A stretch of 64,000 bases of DNA, from NCBI GenBank assembly GCA_943736015.1, contig OX031056.1:64383277-64447276 (forward strand), written 5' to 3'. The notes under the pieces were generated by a model. It worked only from the letters and a program-made list of their open reading frames with translations. It ran no database searches and was not told the DNA's origin. Below, in pieces: positions 42,003 to 52,688 of this stretch. A program made the position numbers and the translations under genes. The stretch comes from Tridacna crocea. Lineage: Eukaryota > Mollusca > Bivalvia > Cardiida > Cardiidae. The first letter of the stretch is position 1, and the number at the start of each line of letters is the position of its first letter.

Positions 42003-43083
42003 AAAATGTCAAATTGGGCGCACGCTTGATGCGCAGTTCCTGACTAGATTTGTGTAACTATAAACTCAGCCCATAGGAGGTATCGGACAAAGATAGACGT
42101 CAGACTTAAACAGTGTACATGTATACTTATTCGGTGGAGGTTTAACTTTCACCGGGTCCAAATACGAAGGACCGGTGACACAGGAATTTTTACCCCTACG
42201 CTGGCTCCACCATTATTCGGTGCTGATAAACAAACATCCCGTGATAATCAGTCCTAACTAGAAAAGTGGAAGTTTTAACGCTAACTTCTACTCTTCAACT
42301 TTTCGACTTTTCAACTTTTCGACTTTTCAACCTTTCGACTTTGTCTTTTCTAGGTCGAAAAGTGGAAGTTCTATTGACAATTTTCATGTGAAAAACTTCC
42401 ACTTTTCTACTTTTCGACCCACCATATTAAGGCGAAAAGTGGAAGTTAGTGCTTCCAAATTTCCACTTTTCTAGACAAACGTGAGGTCGAAAAGTGGAAA
42501 GTTTTATGACAATTGTCAGGTCAAAAACTTCAACTTTTCGAATTTTCGAGGTAACCTTTTTGCTAGAAAAGTGGAAGTTAGTGCGCCTAATTTCTACTTT
42601 TCGAGTTCCTCGTAGGTCGAAAAGTGGATGGCGGAAACAGGATTCCGTACCTCCCGCATAGCAACGCATTACAATATTACGTCAAGCGCGAGAAATGTAA
42701 TGTATATTACGTCATATTTCCCATCTGGTTGTCAGGCACGCGCAATTTACCTAGGCAACAAGAACGTGAAAATCGGTATTTTCACTGGTCGTACCAGTGT
42801 AAGATCGAAAAATATTTTCACTGCTATTTCTCGATATCCTACCGGAAAGCATGAAATAATGCATAAAATTATATGAAACATGCTCTGTGAAAAGGGCTTT
42901 TATTTTATATCTAGCAGTGAAATCCTGGAATTTTCCAGTGTAATAAATTTTGATATCATCACTAGTGACGATATCAACTTTCACTTTCACTTCCTGCCGT
43001 AATTTAGGAACTATTTTTTTTTTACTACATTTTTTTCAACTTTCAAACGAAAAATTAAAAATAATAATGTTAATAAGGTATAT

Positions 43084-43252
43084 GATAAATAGAATAATCA
43101 AATGGTCATTTTTGATATGAAAAATATCTTACTCGGATGCGTCGTAAGGCGTTAAAAAACTCGTGCTGCGCACTCGTTCTTTCAACGCCTAACAACGCAT
43201 CCTTGTGAGATATTTTTCATATCAAAAATAACGAGTTGATTATCCTCTATTT
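43084..43252. repeat. Long palindrome, arms ~77 bp
   Basis: Arms 43084-43160 and 43177-43252 are complementary with few mismatches (GATATGAAAAATATCTTACT; GGATGCGTCGTAAGGCGTT and complements). The 16-bp centre contains TGCTGCGCA. The outer TCCTCTATTTCATGCAT resembles the ends of repeat T, so it may be a shorter relative. Confidence 0.85.
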
Positions 43253-43439
43253 CATGCATCTTTGAAAAATGTCGACTCAGGTCAGCCTGCATCGATACTT
43301 TGTGAGCACTATGCGTCGATTCTTTGCATATCAAAGCATTAATCTGTCTCGTGATTATGTCGTTTCTTTGACAAAATAGAAATTGTGGATCAATTGTGAG
43401 ATTTTGTTTCGAACCTTGCATCATTAAATCCACTGTTCT

Positions 43440-44643
43440 AAAAGCGTGTATATGTATTGTATGGTTCTAATGACCAGAGGGTTGTGAAAAAAAGTTTCAA
43501 GAAACAAACCTAGAATGATGCATCCAACACTGTAAGGTCTAATTAGAACATCACTTTAAACGAGGTATGTCTGTAAGTCCGTGGACAATGGTGATATATA
43601 TAAAGTTAAGGTGTTTTCGCAAAATATATTGCCTCCATACTTTGGGGTATATATTACGCTTTCTATGAAAAATGCAAAGATATTGCGCCAACAATAAGTA
43701 GGGTGTAAAGTTTTGGGCGACGCAGCACAAACAAAGTAAAGAATTTGATTTTTCAAATTGTCGTCTTCAGCCAAGTACCTAATGTAAAAAGAACTAACCC
43801 GCTTCAGATTTTATCCTGTGGTTAAGGATGACGAGACATCATCTCAAAAAAAATAAAGACGCCGACATCGAAGCCGTTACCATTTTGGGCTCACAATTTC
43901 TGAAGGACGGCGAAGATATGTTTGTCAATAGTGGCGGAGTTTAACGTCGCGTAACAGAGGGAGGTAATATAGTTTGAAGCCGAGAAATAACAGATAAATA
44001 CCATGAAAAAGCTGTGTGAAGCTACAAAAATGTCAGCTGTATGTCGCTCACTGGTTTAAAAGTGGCACAGGAGACCTTCGGACTGGCGAAATTCAACCGT
44101 TGACGACAAAAGATACGGGCGGTCAGGCATCATTAGCGTAGGATCGGTGGGTTCAATGAACATGATGACTGAAGAGAATAGCACGGTCAATGTTAGGGAA
44201 CTGTTGAACGAAAAATGTGTTCTAACGAAAGGTCAATATTTCTAGATGGTCTGAACTGCGTTTGATTGTCTCACACTTACATTTTTATTCAGCAGTAAAT
44301 ACCTGGCACTTAGCAATACAATATTTGAAAACCATATCGTGACGTTTTGACGATGTCAACAACTGTTCCGGGTCCTTACTGGTATGTGCAGTAGGACCAA
44401 TGATTGAAAACTGTCAATAGCAGCGGCATCCGTGTTTTATGACATGTCGGCTGAGAAAACATTGCTCTTCATAATGATATAAGTTGCCTGGGCCTAACTT
44501 GTAAGTGTTATGACTTTTTAGCAATGTTCGCGAATGTTAGTTACGGACATACCTCGTATATGGACAAAAGCACCCTGTCCAGTCTATATAATTTTCATTC
44601 ATTTAAGGGAGGTAATCTTGATAACCAAAAAAACAAAACATAC
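43440..44643. other. Intron, apparently single-copy
   Basis: No element ends or hairpins were recognised and base composition is more balanced than in surrounding repeats. No conserved protein frame was found on either strand. Confidence 0.5.
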
Positions 44644-44715
44644 CTGTATAATGTCTTTCACCAAAGAAGCAATAAACATGTTGTCTAATTTCACATCTTC
44701 ATTTTCTAGAATATC
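44644..44715 (-). CDS. Receptor guanylate cyclase, kinase-homology domain, second visible exon
   Basis: A 24-codon exon, phase 0 at both ends, with a polypyrimidine-AG acceptor (44716-44717) and a GTATG donor (from 44643). It reads DILENEDVKLDNMFIAS and on to VKDIIQ. Joined to the preceding exon it gives KGSLL-DILENEDVKLD, the expected order of the guanylate cyclase family (SL-x-DILEN). This is the helix D/E region of the pseudokinase domain. The exon sits just left of the Harbinger-like element at 44792-45960, so an insertion landed within 80 bp of its acceptor. Very short exons such as this are missed by gene finders, but splice sites, phase and motif all agree. Confidence 0.9.
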
Positions 44716-45131
44716 CTAAAAAATAAAATTCTCGAAAAGAATGTTTGGACGAGTCATTTAACCCATACCGTGCAATCCGGTATCAATCTAATACCCCCAT
44801 TCCACTAGGCCGCGATCCACAGCGCTCTGACGGAGCGCCGTAGATCGCTATGCAGAGCTCCAAGAACGCCAAGCACGCTAACAGATCTTTAACGGATCGC
44901 CAAGATCGCCTAGATCGCCACCAGTCTACTCCCTTGCACAAAGATCCGTGGCGCTCTGTTCAGAACGCCGTCACATCGCTACTTAATCGCTTAAATCGCT
45001 ATCGAAACACAACTTGAACGTAAACATCGTAAATGGAGCGCTATCGGATTGCTCAACAGCGCAAAAGTTCCTCCAGTATGCCGGTCATTGCGCTCCTATG
45101 TGATCCGATAGCGACCATCAGAGATGCAGTA

Positions 45132-45259
45132 GCGCTCCGTTGCGATCAAGTGGCGATATGATCGCGCTCCCATACGATCAAGTGGCGATATGATAGCGCT
45201 CTGTTACGATCAAGTGGCGATAGGATAGGGCTCCATTACGATCAAGTGGTGATATGATG
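45132..45259 (+). repeat. 4 x 32-bp tandem repeat
   Basis: Units begin GCGCTCCGTTGCGATCAAGT and end ATATGATN; four consecutive 32-bp copies, then a fifth partial start at 45260. Confidence 0.92.
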
Positions 45260-45284
45260 GCGCTCCGATCGCAGAGTGTCTGTC

Positions 45285-45620
45285 TCTCAGACCGGTAGTG
45301 CAGTGGTAAAAAGCTGGACTTTCAATCCTGAGGCCCGAAGTTCGATACCCAGCCCAACCAGGACCTTTCTGAGACACCTTGTGTTTCCCACAAAGTGGAC
45401 TGGTTTGACACCAAGAGGTGGAACCCTCGCGTGTGTCGGTGCTTTATACTGGGCACGTTAAGGAACCAAGGAGGTATATTCGAAGAAGAGCTCGTGACTT
45501 GTACCCGGATTTCCTTGTATCCGATTCTTTTTCTCTAATGATCCATACCATACATGTATATGTCTCGAGCACAGAGGGACCTTAATCCTACAAAAGTCAT
45601 CATATCATCATTTCACATTT
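45285..45620 (+). mobile_element. tRNA-derived SINE
   Basis: The head contains an A box (TAGTGCAGTGG, 45296-45306) and a B box (GTTCGATACC, 45340-45349) in a tRNA-like order. It is followed by a body with GTGCTTTATACTGGGCACGT, a stretch I recall as common in molluscan SINE bodies without being able to name the family. The 3' end is not certain; a CATCATATCATCATTT tail near 45600-45615 is the likely end. Confidence 0.72.
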
Positions 45621-46328
45621 GGAGACCACCTAGTGTAGGTATAATAAACCCCTTAGTCAACTACAGTATGCCACCCAGGAGAAGGAGCGAAAGGAGGGTC
45701 AAAGCCACGGGTCGCTAATGGAGCGAAAACAGGTCGCATAAGATCGCAACACCTAGCGAGGCTGCAATAGTGACTATGCACTGTTCAATCGCAATCGGAT
45801 CTCAATGGTCGTTACTTGATTGCCGATGGAGCGTTATCTGGTTGTTATCTGAGCGGGAGTGTCCTCATAATCATCAATCCGGCAGCGATCTGGGGCGATC
45901 TACGGCGCTCTGTATGAACGCACAGAGCGCCGTAGATCGCGGCCTAGTGGAATGGGGGTATAAGTAGCCTTATTATCCACTAAGTACATTTAAGGAATAA
46001 TCTACTTATTATCGTGGTGTTTCGTTCAATAAACCACAGTTGTGAGTTATAAGGCACAATAATTATCGTTATTTTAGTTATATCATGGTTCACGATAACA
46101 GCAAAAACATAGATGCAGATTATACCGGTATTCCATTGAATAATTCCTTACTTTATACAGAATGACGTCACTCGATATACAATGACGGAGATTTTACAAT
46201 GCTTACGTTGCACTTTGTTTATAGAGCCGGATTCACGCACCGTGTTAGAATTTTTTTTATAGGGAGACACGGTTGTTTTGGTTTAAATTTGAAACCGATA
46301 TTTGACTGATTTTGATCTATTTTCATGT

Positions 46329-48112
46329 TTACAGTTTGCCCTACTTTCTAAACCAATGAAAACGCCGGATTTCGTTCAAAACTACTCGATTTAATTCCAT
46401 ACAGACTCAATATGTTGCAATATGTGACCACTTAATCATTAAATGGTTGACCTATATACAGTTGTATCCCGGTTAACGAAAAGCTCCGCCCACAGTATTT
46501 TAGCTGGTCTTTGTAGAGTAAATACCAATCTAATGCATACACTGTAGTAAAAGGGGTGGGGACTATTCTAACAAATTGCATCATCGCCAAACAAGTGACG
46601 TAATTTCCACGTGAATATCGGGACTAAACAACTTGTACTTGACCACGTGGTATTTAACCCTTTACCAAATAACCTCTGGTTTTAACGACCCTGGTAAGGA
46701 AGTCTTTACCAGGCTGGGAATTTTGGCTTGGATCCAATTTTAAAATCATTTGCAGACAACAACTTGGTACTTGCTCAGATTAGAGGATTTGTCTGTGGAA
46801 AGAAAAAAAGAAACATGCCAGGAAAGGAGAAAATGCTCCTTACAAGTAATTTCTCCTCTACCCGCTGTGTTTTCACGCGCCTTCTGCCTCAAGGCAGTGA
46901 AAAAAAGAGGGCTTATCTGGTATGGGTTAAAAATGAAACAGATCATGGGCAGTGAGCCACTTTAGAGGGACATGTAGTCATGTACACAGTTGTGTTAGCG
47001 AGCAGTCGCCTGTGTCGGGGAAAATATTTTTTTTTATAAAATTTCTCGTCGTAAACCGGCTCAAAGCATGCATCCATTGCTGAATCTATCAAAATGCATG
47101 AGATTCGGCCGATTCCGTACCTACATCCAACCTCGTCCGTATAACGGTCGTTTACATTTGAACTGCGAGTCACGTGATCTTATACATGGCGGGCCAATGT
47201 GATTCGTTTAGCAACGACTTAAACGACCTCGATGAAGTTATTCACATATGTCTATCTGTCGGTTAAAACTTCAATCGGAATCGATAAAAAAATTAATGTA
47301 GATCTACGAATTGTTTGTCGCCTGAAATATGGTTCGAAAGATTTCGATAGAAAATTAAAACCCAAGTTTTCTTTTGGAAGAGGAGCCTGACAATTTTCAG
47401 AACGGTATACCGGCGTATTTCCGGATGTACCGATCTGCTGCATATCAATCCACTAGATACAGACGAGGGATATGATGGCTACCATCACCCCATCTTCGCG
47501 AGCCAAGTTTACGATCACTACGTGGATCTTACCTTGGCGGATTGAGCTTGATTTTTACAACCGCCCGATACACCTTTTCATTGGATGCAGCCAGCTCTAG
47601 CTGCATCGAATAAAATCGTTCGTAGCATTTCATCTTTGATAAAAATAGAACACGGGCTTACCTTTCGAATAACAGGTAAAACATGGATACACGCGTGGAT
47701 GTCTGTTTATCGCTTCATGTGTATTCGTAAGAGGTTTGTAAAACGATATTTCATTTGCTTTTAGAAACATGATGTAAAGGGGAGTAATAACCAGTATCCA
47801 ATAGAGGGCGCATCACAGGAATCTCGAAATCGGGCTCAATCAGCCAAGGTAAGATCCACGTAGTGATCGTAAACTTGGCTGGCGAAGATGCCATCACCCG
47901 TGATATGCCAAATGAGCCTGACTGCAGACAATTGTCCTGAAACTAGTTCAAGGACAACCCGAGTAACAGTTTTAACGCCGTACGATTGAAACGCACGTAC
48001 GTACAACCGTCAATCAAAAGAGGCGTGTCGAACCGAGCTTTCTGTCGTTCTTGTATGGCTCTTTCCACCCATCCTTAGCTGTCAGTCAATTAGAAAGTAG
48101 GGCAAACTGTAA
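46329..48112 (-). mobile_element. Repeat 'S', inverted copy 4, carrying a MITE
   Basis: Ends TTACAGTTTGCCC and GGGCAAACTGTAA. Removing the nested 400-bp MITE and one 9-bp duplication leaves ~1375 bp, close to copy 2. It includes the hairpin-MITE relic at 46650-46930 and the frameshifted DSAMDACFEPV frame near 47050-47100. P copy 4 abuts the right end. Confidence 0.78.
47491..47890. mobile_element. Mutator-like MITE, second family, intact copy nested in S
   Basis: 400 bp with ~50-bp TIRs: CATCTTCGCGAGCCAAG left, CTTGGCTGGCGAAGATG right. Duplications CCATCACCC at 47482-47490 and 47891-47899 are perfect, 9 bp. The uninterrupted target GGCTACCATCACCCGTG is present in S copy 5 near 18287. Confidence 0.92.
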
Positions 48113-48222
48113 GTTAGTTATTGATCATATATTTCATTTGTATGAAACTAAATCGTCGGTCGGCTTCGCCTCCCTCCGATTTAATTTCATACAAATGAAA
48201 TATATGATCAATAACTTATACA
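48109..48222. repeat. Palindrome 'P', copy 4
   Basis: Inverted orientation relative to copies 1 and 2 and joined to the inverted S copy, so the P-S order is conserved. Confidence 0.86.
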
Positions 48223-48707
48223 TATAGTCCACATGGCAAATGATAAAGTTTCAAGCTTTCTGATTCAAAAGTGAAAACATTTCATGCTTAATAGAAATAT
48301 AAAGTAAATCTTATCAGCCAGTGTAGTTTTTTTTTAACCGTTTTCATATCAAAATCAGAATATAAAAAATCACATTTAACTACAAATTGTCTTTAGACCT
48401 CGTTTTTGATATTGATACTCCCGTTTATTCAGGTTATAATTCTGCTAAATTTATACATAGAAAACAAGTTTTTTTTACTCCAAAATACCATGTGCATCTT
48501 CCATCATAAATACTGTATCGTGTATGATGCTGTCGTATTGCTTTAGGGAAAAAAAATTTTTTTTTTCATAATTTTTGTTTTCGTTTGATATGTTCGATGT
48601 TTTACGCAACATTGTATGTGACTTTTTCCTTGTATTCCAATTTCATGCGCATTAAACTTTTTTTAACGAACAATTTGTTTACCAGTCCACTTTCAATATG
48701 GTTGTGC

Positions 48708-48966
48708 CGTGCTCTGTGAAAAAATGGTTTAATGCATAAATTTGCAAAAAGTTTCCACCTGTGTCAGCCTGTGCAATCATCTTAGGCTGACATGGGTGGA
48801 AACTTTTTGCTAGTTATAAATTTTCTACATGTCAAGGGACCATCGTACCTTATAATATAGTCGGTTATTTTACAAGATGGATTTATGGGTCCATAAATAT
48901 GTATGACTCTCTTGGTATATCGCACCAAGGATATCAGTTTCATCCCGTTTTCACAGAGCATGGCTC
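48708..48966. mobile_element. MITE, GCTCTGTGAAAA family, best copy
   Basis: GTGCTCTGTGAAAAAATGG at the left, TTTTCACAGAGCATGG at the right. An internal inverted pair AAAAAGTTTCCACCTGTGTC / GACATGGGTGGAAACTTTTT forms a second hairpin. Confidence 0.8.
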
Positions 48967-48969
48967 ATG

Positions 48970-49198
48970 TTAACCTTTTACCTCATAAGGCATTTCTATG
49001 GTATCTCTAATTGACCCTTAATAACAGCAAGGATGGAACCGTTTCTTATGTGTATATGACACCTTTTGATAGCATAGAAAACATTGTGACAAAAGGTGAA
49101 ATTGCTCGTCATGAGCAATTTCACCTTTTGCCACAATGTTTTCCAAAGGCTCCTACAAGCATTGCGTAGAAATGAGTATCTATGGAGTAAAGGGTTAA
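48970..49198. mobile_element. TTAA-hairpin MITE, GACGAGCAATTTC subfamily copy 2
   Basis: Inverted, nearly identical to 35253-35480, with TTAA at both ends (48970-48973, 49195-49198) and hairpin ACATTGTGACAAAAGGTGAA / TTCACCTTTTGCCACAATGT. Confidence 0.85.
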
Positions 49199-49206
49199 AT
49201 TAATCC

Positions 49207-49484
49207 TTGGAACGCTATATGGATTGCAACACGCGAACAGAGGCATCCGGACATTTGCGTAAGGTGTCGTCGCGGATCGACCAATGGAAGTCCGCGCAGG
49301 CTAATTCCAAACGACACTTTCCGTTTTTATGTAATTTCCTGATTTGCACAAGTCTACTGAAGCACAAAATCTCATGTAGTCGTAAAGTGTCGTTTCGGAT
49401 TAAACTGCGCAGACTGATCTGAGACGACACTTTACGCAAAATTGCAAATGCCCTTTTTCGCGTTTTGCAAGCCATATGCAACAA
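49207..49484. mobile_element. MITE, GCAACACGCGAAAAGGG family, copy 3
   Basis: Left GATTGCAACACGCGAACAGAG, right GCCCTTTTTCGCGTTTTGC, with internal AAGTGTCGTTTCGG / GAGACGACACTTTACGC. It abuts the preceding TTAA MITE within 10 bp. Confidence 0.75.
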
Positions 49485-50286
49485 ACAGTAATTTATGAAC
49501 CTATATTTCTGGCTGCACATATTTATGCATTGTGAAATTGGATCATACCGTTTGATTCTTATACCTAAGGTAAGAAATGTTTCTGGGTTTCTAATGGCCT
49601 GTATCTATAAGGCGGCGAAGAAGGCCCTGTTTAATGTTTGAAACCAAATAACCTCTGTAAACGGTGCATATTTTAAAAAGGGATATTGTAATTTTGACGG
49701 TCGTTTTTTAGGAAATAATAACCATTCTCTATTCGATTCTTAGTCTTACTCTAGATTTAGAAGGCAAGGCAACTTCAGATCGGCTAAGCAATTTGTGTTA
49801 CTTTTATAATAAAAAATTCTTGAGAATTTTCATCATAAAGAAAGGCTTGTGAAGATGGACCAGGGGTCATATTCACCGACCGTTCTTGAAACTATTCTTA
49901 GTATTATTTTTCAAGATTTGCAAAGTTTGAAAATATAACAATTTCTGCTTGGCTAAACAATTTGGTTTAGGCAATCTGAAGTTGAGTTACTTTCAAATAT
50001 AGAAAATTCTGGAAAATAAGACAAAAAATGTTTTTAAGAATGGTTGGAGAAAATGAACCCTTGTCCTACCACGAAACTTATTATTTACCTACCGACAACG
50101 TTTAAATTGAAAACTTGAAAGCATTTGGTAACAAAAAAATAAATTTGGTTGAAATACTTGGACTTTTTTAAAAGAAAAGTTAGAAAATACTGGGTAAACA
50201 AAACGGCTGTTAAAGCTATCTCCATGTATCTGAGTCATTAAAACTCGGGGATATCTGTTGAATGTTATACTGCTTGAGCTACTCAC

Positions 50287-50391
50287 CAGTAAGCTCCCTT
50301 TTGAGCAATATTCTGTTACAATGATGAGTGAAGGTGGGTCTATACATGCCCCCAGAAACGTATTGATGTTTGTGTGTCGGAGGTCCCGCAT
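50287..50391 (-). CDS. Receptor guanylate cyclase, kinase-homology domain, first visible exon (partial gene)
   Basis: This 35-codon exon, phase 0 at both ends, lies between an AG acceptor (50392-50393) and a GTGAGT donor starting at 50286. It begins MRDLRHTNINTF and continues through GACIDPP to IIVTEYCSKGSLL. In membrane guanylate cyclases the same block is the helix C to beta-5/hinge part of the pseudokinase domain, which relays ATP and ligand state to the cyclase domain. It is the most upstream exon I can see. Exons for the ectodomain, membrane helix and glycine loop are missing from what I recognise between 50392 and 64000, so they lie outside or escaped me. The leading Met is internal to the protein, not a start codon. 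Membership of the family is firm; the exact orthologue is not. Confidence 0.9.
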
Positions 50392-50639
50392 CTGTAAACA
50401 ACAACAGGATAAGGGTTAACAACCTAATGGTACTCGCGTAACATCGACTTTCATCGTCAAATAAACGCAGGATTCGGCTAATACTCGGGTAGTCCGTAAT
50501 TGATCGATAGATGCTGGTTTCCCGGATCGTTTACGGGCTGCCCGAGACATAGACGAATCCGTACGATTTAGGCGATAGAAAGCGATATCAAACGAATCCC
50601 AAGGATTTGGGTTTAATTAGACTACACAATTTCAGATTG

Positions 50640-50715
50640 ATTGTTTGTTTGTTTGTTTGCTTGCTTGCTTGCTTGATTGATTTTTCGGACTGATTGGTTG
50701 ATTGATTGATTGATT
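50640..50715 (+). repeat. TTGT/TTGC/TTGA tetranucleotide tract
   Basis: TTTG, then CTTG, then ATTG units in succession, interrupted by TTTTTCGGAC. Low-complexity, no function seen. Confidence 0.9.
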
Positions 50716-50927
50716 TGTGTTTAACGCCGTTTGAAATATTATTTCAGTTATATCGCGGCGACTAGCGCACCTATCCATGCTTTCCTGGTTTCTACCAGTA
50801 CTCCGCACAATTTTCTTTCCAAGCCACTGGTTGATTTCGGGCATAACCGTCGCCGAGACGATAGTCAGCTACGGAATACCGTTAGGGCCATCGCCTTTGA
50901 ATGTGTTAATTTGAAACACGATACTCG

Positions 50928-51432
50928 ATAGTAAGATGACGATAACGCGAGACAACGAACCACGATGGTGAAAACGCGATAGTATGATGACGATAACACG
51001 ATACTACGATGGTGAAACCACGACAATACGATAGTACGATGATGATAGTGCGATATAATATCGTGTTTTCATCATCGTACTGTCGTAATTTCACCATCGT
51101 AGTATCGTATTTTCGTGTTTTCACCATCGTACTATCGTATTATCGTCATCGTATTATCGTGTTTTCGTCATCGTACTATCGTGGTATCATCATCGTACTA
51201 TCGTGTTTTCACCATCGCACTATCGTAGTTTCACCATCGCACTATCGTATTATCGTCATCGTACTATCGTATTATCGTGTTTTCGTCATCGTACTATCGT
51301 GTTTTCGTTATCGTACTATCGTATTATCGTCATCGTACTATCGTGTTTTCATCATCGCACTATCGTATTATCGTCATCGTACTATCGTAGTTTCATCATC
51401 GTACCATCGCGTTTTCACCATCGTACTATCGC
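50928..51432. repeat. 22-bp minisatellite array, left arm
   Basis: Units vary in ATCGTATTATCGT, ATCGTGTTTTCGTC and ATCGTAGTTTCACC forms. Orientation changes at ~51050. Because 22 is not a multiple of 3 and units lack stops, all frames stay open, which creates long spurious frames. Confidence 0.93.
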
Positions 51433-51564
51433 CTTCCGGTGGGCATGCGCATCCTCCAATATTCAAGACCTACAGGACAACAGTACACATGGAAGAGTTT
51501 ATTCAAAGTCATTTTGAGAGAGGCTATGCCTGTAAATTGGGTTATCTACCCTCTTAGACAATTG

Positions 51565-51654
51565 CGGAGTCAATGGCCTTATGGATAAAGCACCTGCTAA
51601 ATGTGAAGTAGACCAAGGTTCAAATCCGGCATAGAACTCTGTTTTTTTTTTTTT
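51565..51654 (+). repeat. tRNA-like (SINE head) sequence in foldback spacer
   Basis: A box TGGCCTTATGGA (51574-51585) and B box GGTTCAAATCC (51617-51627), followed by a 13-T run at 51642-51654 that would terminate pol III. Arms are too imperfect for a working tRNA. Confidence 0.6.
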
Positions 51655-51854
51655 CAACTAGATTTTCTCCACTATCTTAACTTTTTTTAAACATTGATAT
51701 AGTCAGAAATTTAATTTGTATCAAGAACTTTTGCCTTTGACTTCAACAAATTTGTATCTGTGACTTCAGAAAGGGGTATTTGGGGGGGGGGAATAGCTTC
51801 TTTTGTTTTTCCCATAATTGGGTGCGACTAATTGTCTAGAGCATAATCTTCCAA

Positions 51855-51925
51855 GCCCTGGTATCTCAGTCGGTAGTGTACAAGACTTGAGAACAGAGGT
51901 CACTGGTTTGATCCGCAGCTCGGCC
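51855..51925 (+). repeat. Second tRNA-like sequence in foldback spacer
   Basis: A box TATCTCAGTCGG and B box GGTTTGATCC at tRNA-like spacing (51862-51914). Likely the 5' part of a SINE running to about 52135. Confidence 0.6.
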
Positions 51926-52688
51926 AATTTCTTTCCGAGGATTGATGATAGTCATTGTGACAGGATTCATTCCTCTCTCTCTGCTGATCATTGTTCAGAT
52001 GATAGTTATGTGGGAAAGCAGCCACTAGCTCGAAAAAAATATTGTGGGAAGTACCAGAAACAAAATTTACGGGAAAGCATGGATAGGTGGACTGGCAGCA
52101 GTAATAAAACTAAAATAATACTGATAATGATGTAAAACACCATACAACCAAACAAATACGTGATAATGTGTATATTCCTTTCATAAACTTCTGTATTTCT
52201 TCCGCAAACAAATCAACTATATTTAACCTGCTAATTTTTTAGATTTACCAATCCCATTTCACCTTTGTTTAGGATATATACTTATAGAATAGGAACATGT
52301 TTTTCTAATAAATCTACATGTATGTGTTGTTCCACAATCTAGTTGGGTTAATGTATCCTGTAATTTTTTTGCCACCAAAAAGAAAAATAATGATAAATTC
52401 AGGGTATTTCAAAGCTTGAAATTAGATTACTCTTGTACTGTAAGATGGTTTTGCTAAAAAGAAAGCGTCAGGTAGCAGACTGCACTTTCTTATCCACAGT
52501 CTCAGCTCTCCAAAAGCGATTTTAATCCCCACGGGCAGTTAAAGAGTAAAAGAGCTTCGGTACTGGAAAAATATCGGATATCTAGGGACTAATATAGCCT
52601 CTCTCAAAATGACTTTTTTATAAACTCGTCCATGTGTACTGTTGTCCTGTAGGTATTGAATATTTGAGAATACGCATGCGTACCGGAA

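Larger units (their letters stand above)
40264..42649. mobile_element. Foldback element with CGAAAAGTGGAAGTT-rich arms
   Basis: Outer ends TACGGAATCCTGTTTCCGCC and its complement. The arms are about 40264-40640 and 42252-42649 (~390 bp), composed of many irregular copies of ACTTCCACTTTTC/GAAAAGTGGAAGT in both orientations, so each arm can also fold on itself. Flanks are CCCTTCCC (left) and CCTCCC (right), an imperfect ~8-bp duplication; T copy 1 has CCTCTCCC there. The spacer contains other MITEs (40850-41104, 41773-42002). No transposase. Confidence 0.82.
40006..42860 (+). mobile_element. Repeat 'T', copy 2, split by a foldback element
   Basis: The left part starts with the palindrome AGAGGATATTTGTTC ... 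(40010-40170) and runs to GTGACGTACC. The right part resumes at 42650 with CTCCCGCATAGCAACG and ends near TCCTACCGGAAAGCATGAAA. The 2.4 kb in between is a separate foldback insertion. The T segment 42690-42711 is the empty site for the P+S insertion of copy 1. Confidence 0.75.
44792..45960. mobile_element. Harbinger-like non-autonomous element with nested SINE
   Basis: Inverted ends TACCCCCATTCCACTAGGCC / GGCCTAGTGGAATGGGGGTA extend on into CGCGATC. The 3-bp duplication TAA (44789-44791, 45961-45963) fits the TWA preference of PIF/Harbinger. The interior is rich in GCGCTC and GATCG words (AGCGCTC/GAGCGCC) and holds four 32-bp tandem units at 45132-45259. A tRNA-derived SINE lies at about 45285-45620. 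No transposase frame. Confidence 0.85.
8894..50391 (-). other. Host gene span: partial receptor guanylate cyclase with TE-filled introns
   Basis: The five exons total 662 coding nt over 41.5 kb. The introns between them are 5.6 kb (44716-50286), 6.7 kb (37984-44643), 3.1 kb (34727-37820) and 25.5 kb (9072-34582). All junctions are GT/AG and all phases chain (0-0, 0-0, 0-1, 1-1, 1-2), so the gene is probably functional and not a pseudogene. No premature stop or frameshift was seen. It is inferred to be a type I membrane receptor that converts GTP to cGMP. The BEL/Pao element is inserted in the opposite transcriptional direction to the gene. The region right of 50391 and left of 8894 is presumably further intron of the same gene, but that is inference. 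Confidence 0.8.

Noticed and set aside
51009..51557. 182-codon plus-strand frame of repeated S, Y, R, H, I, V residues
   Set aside because: It is a translation of the 22-bp minisatellite; the unit lacks stops in all frames and the same holds for the mirror arm (52539-53045). No start context or domain.
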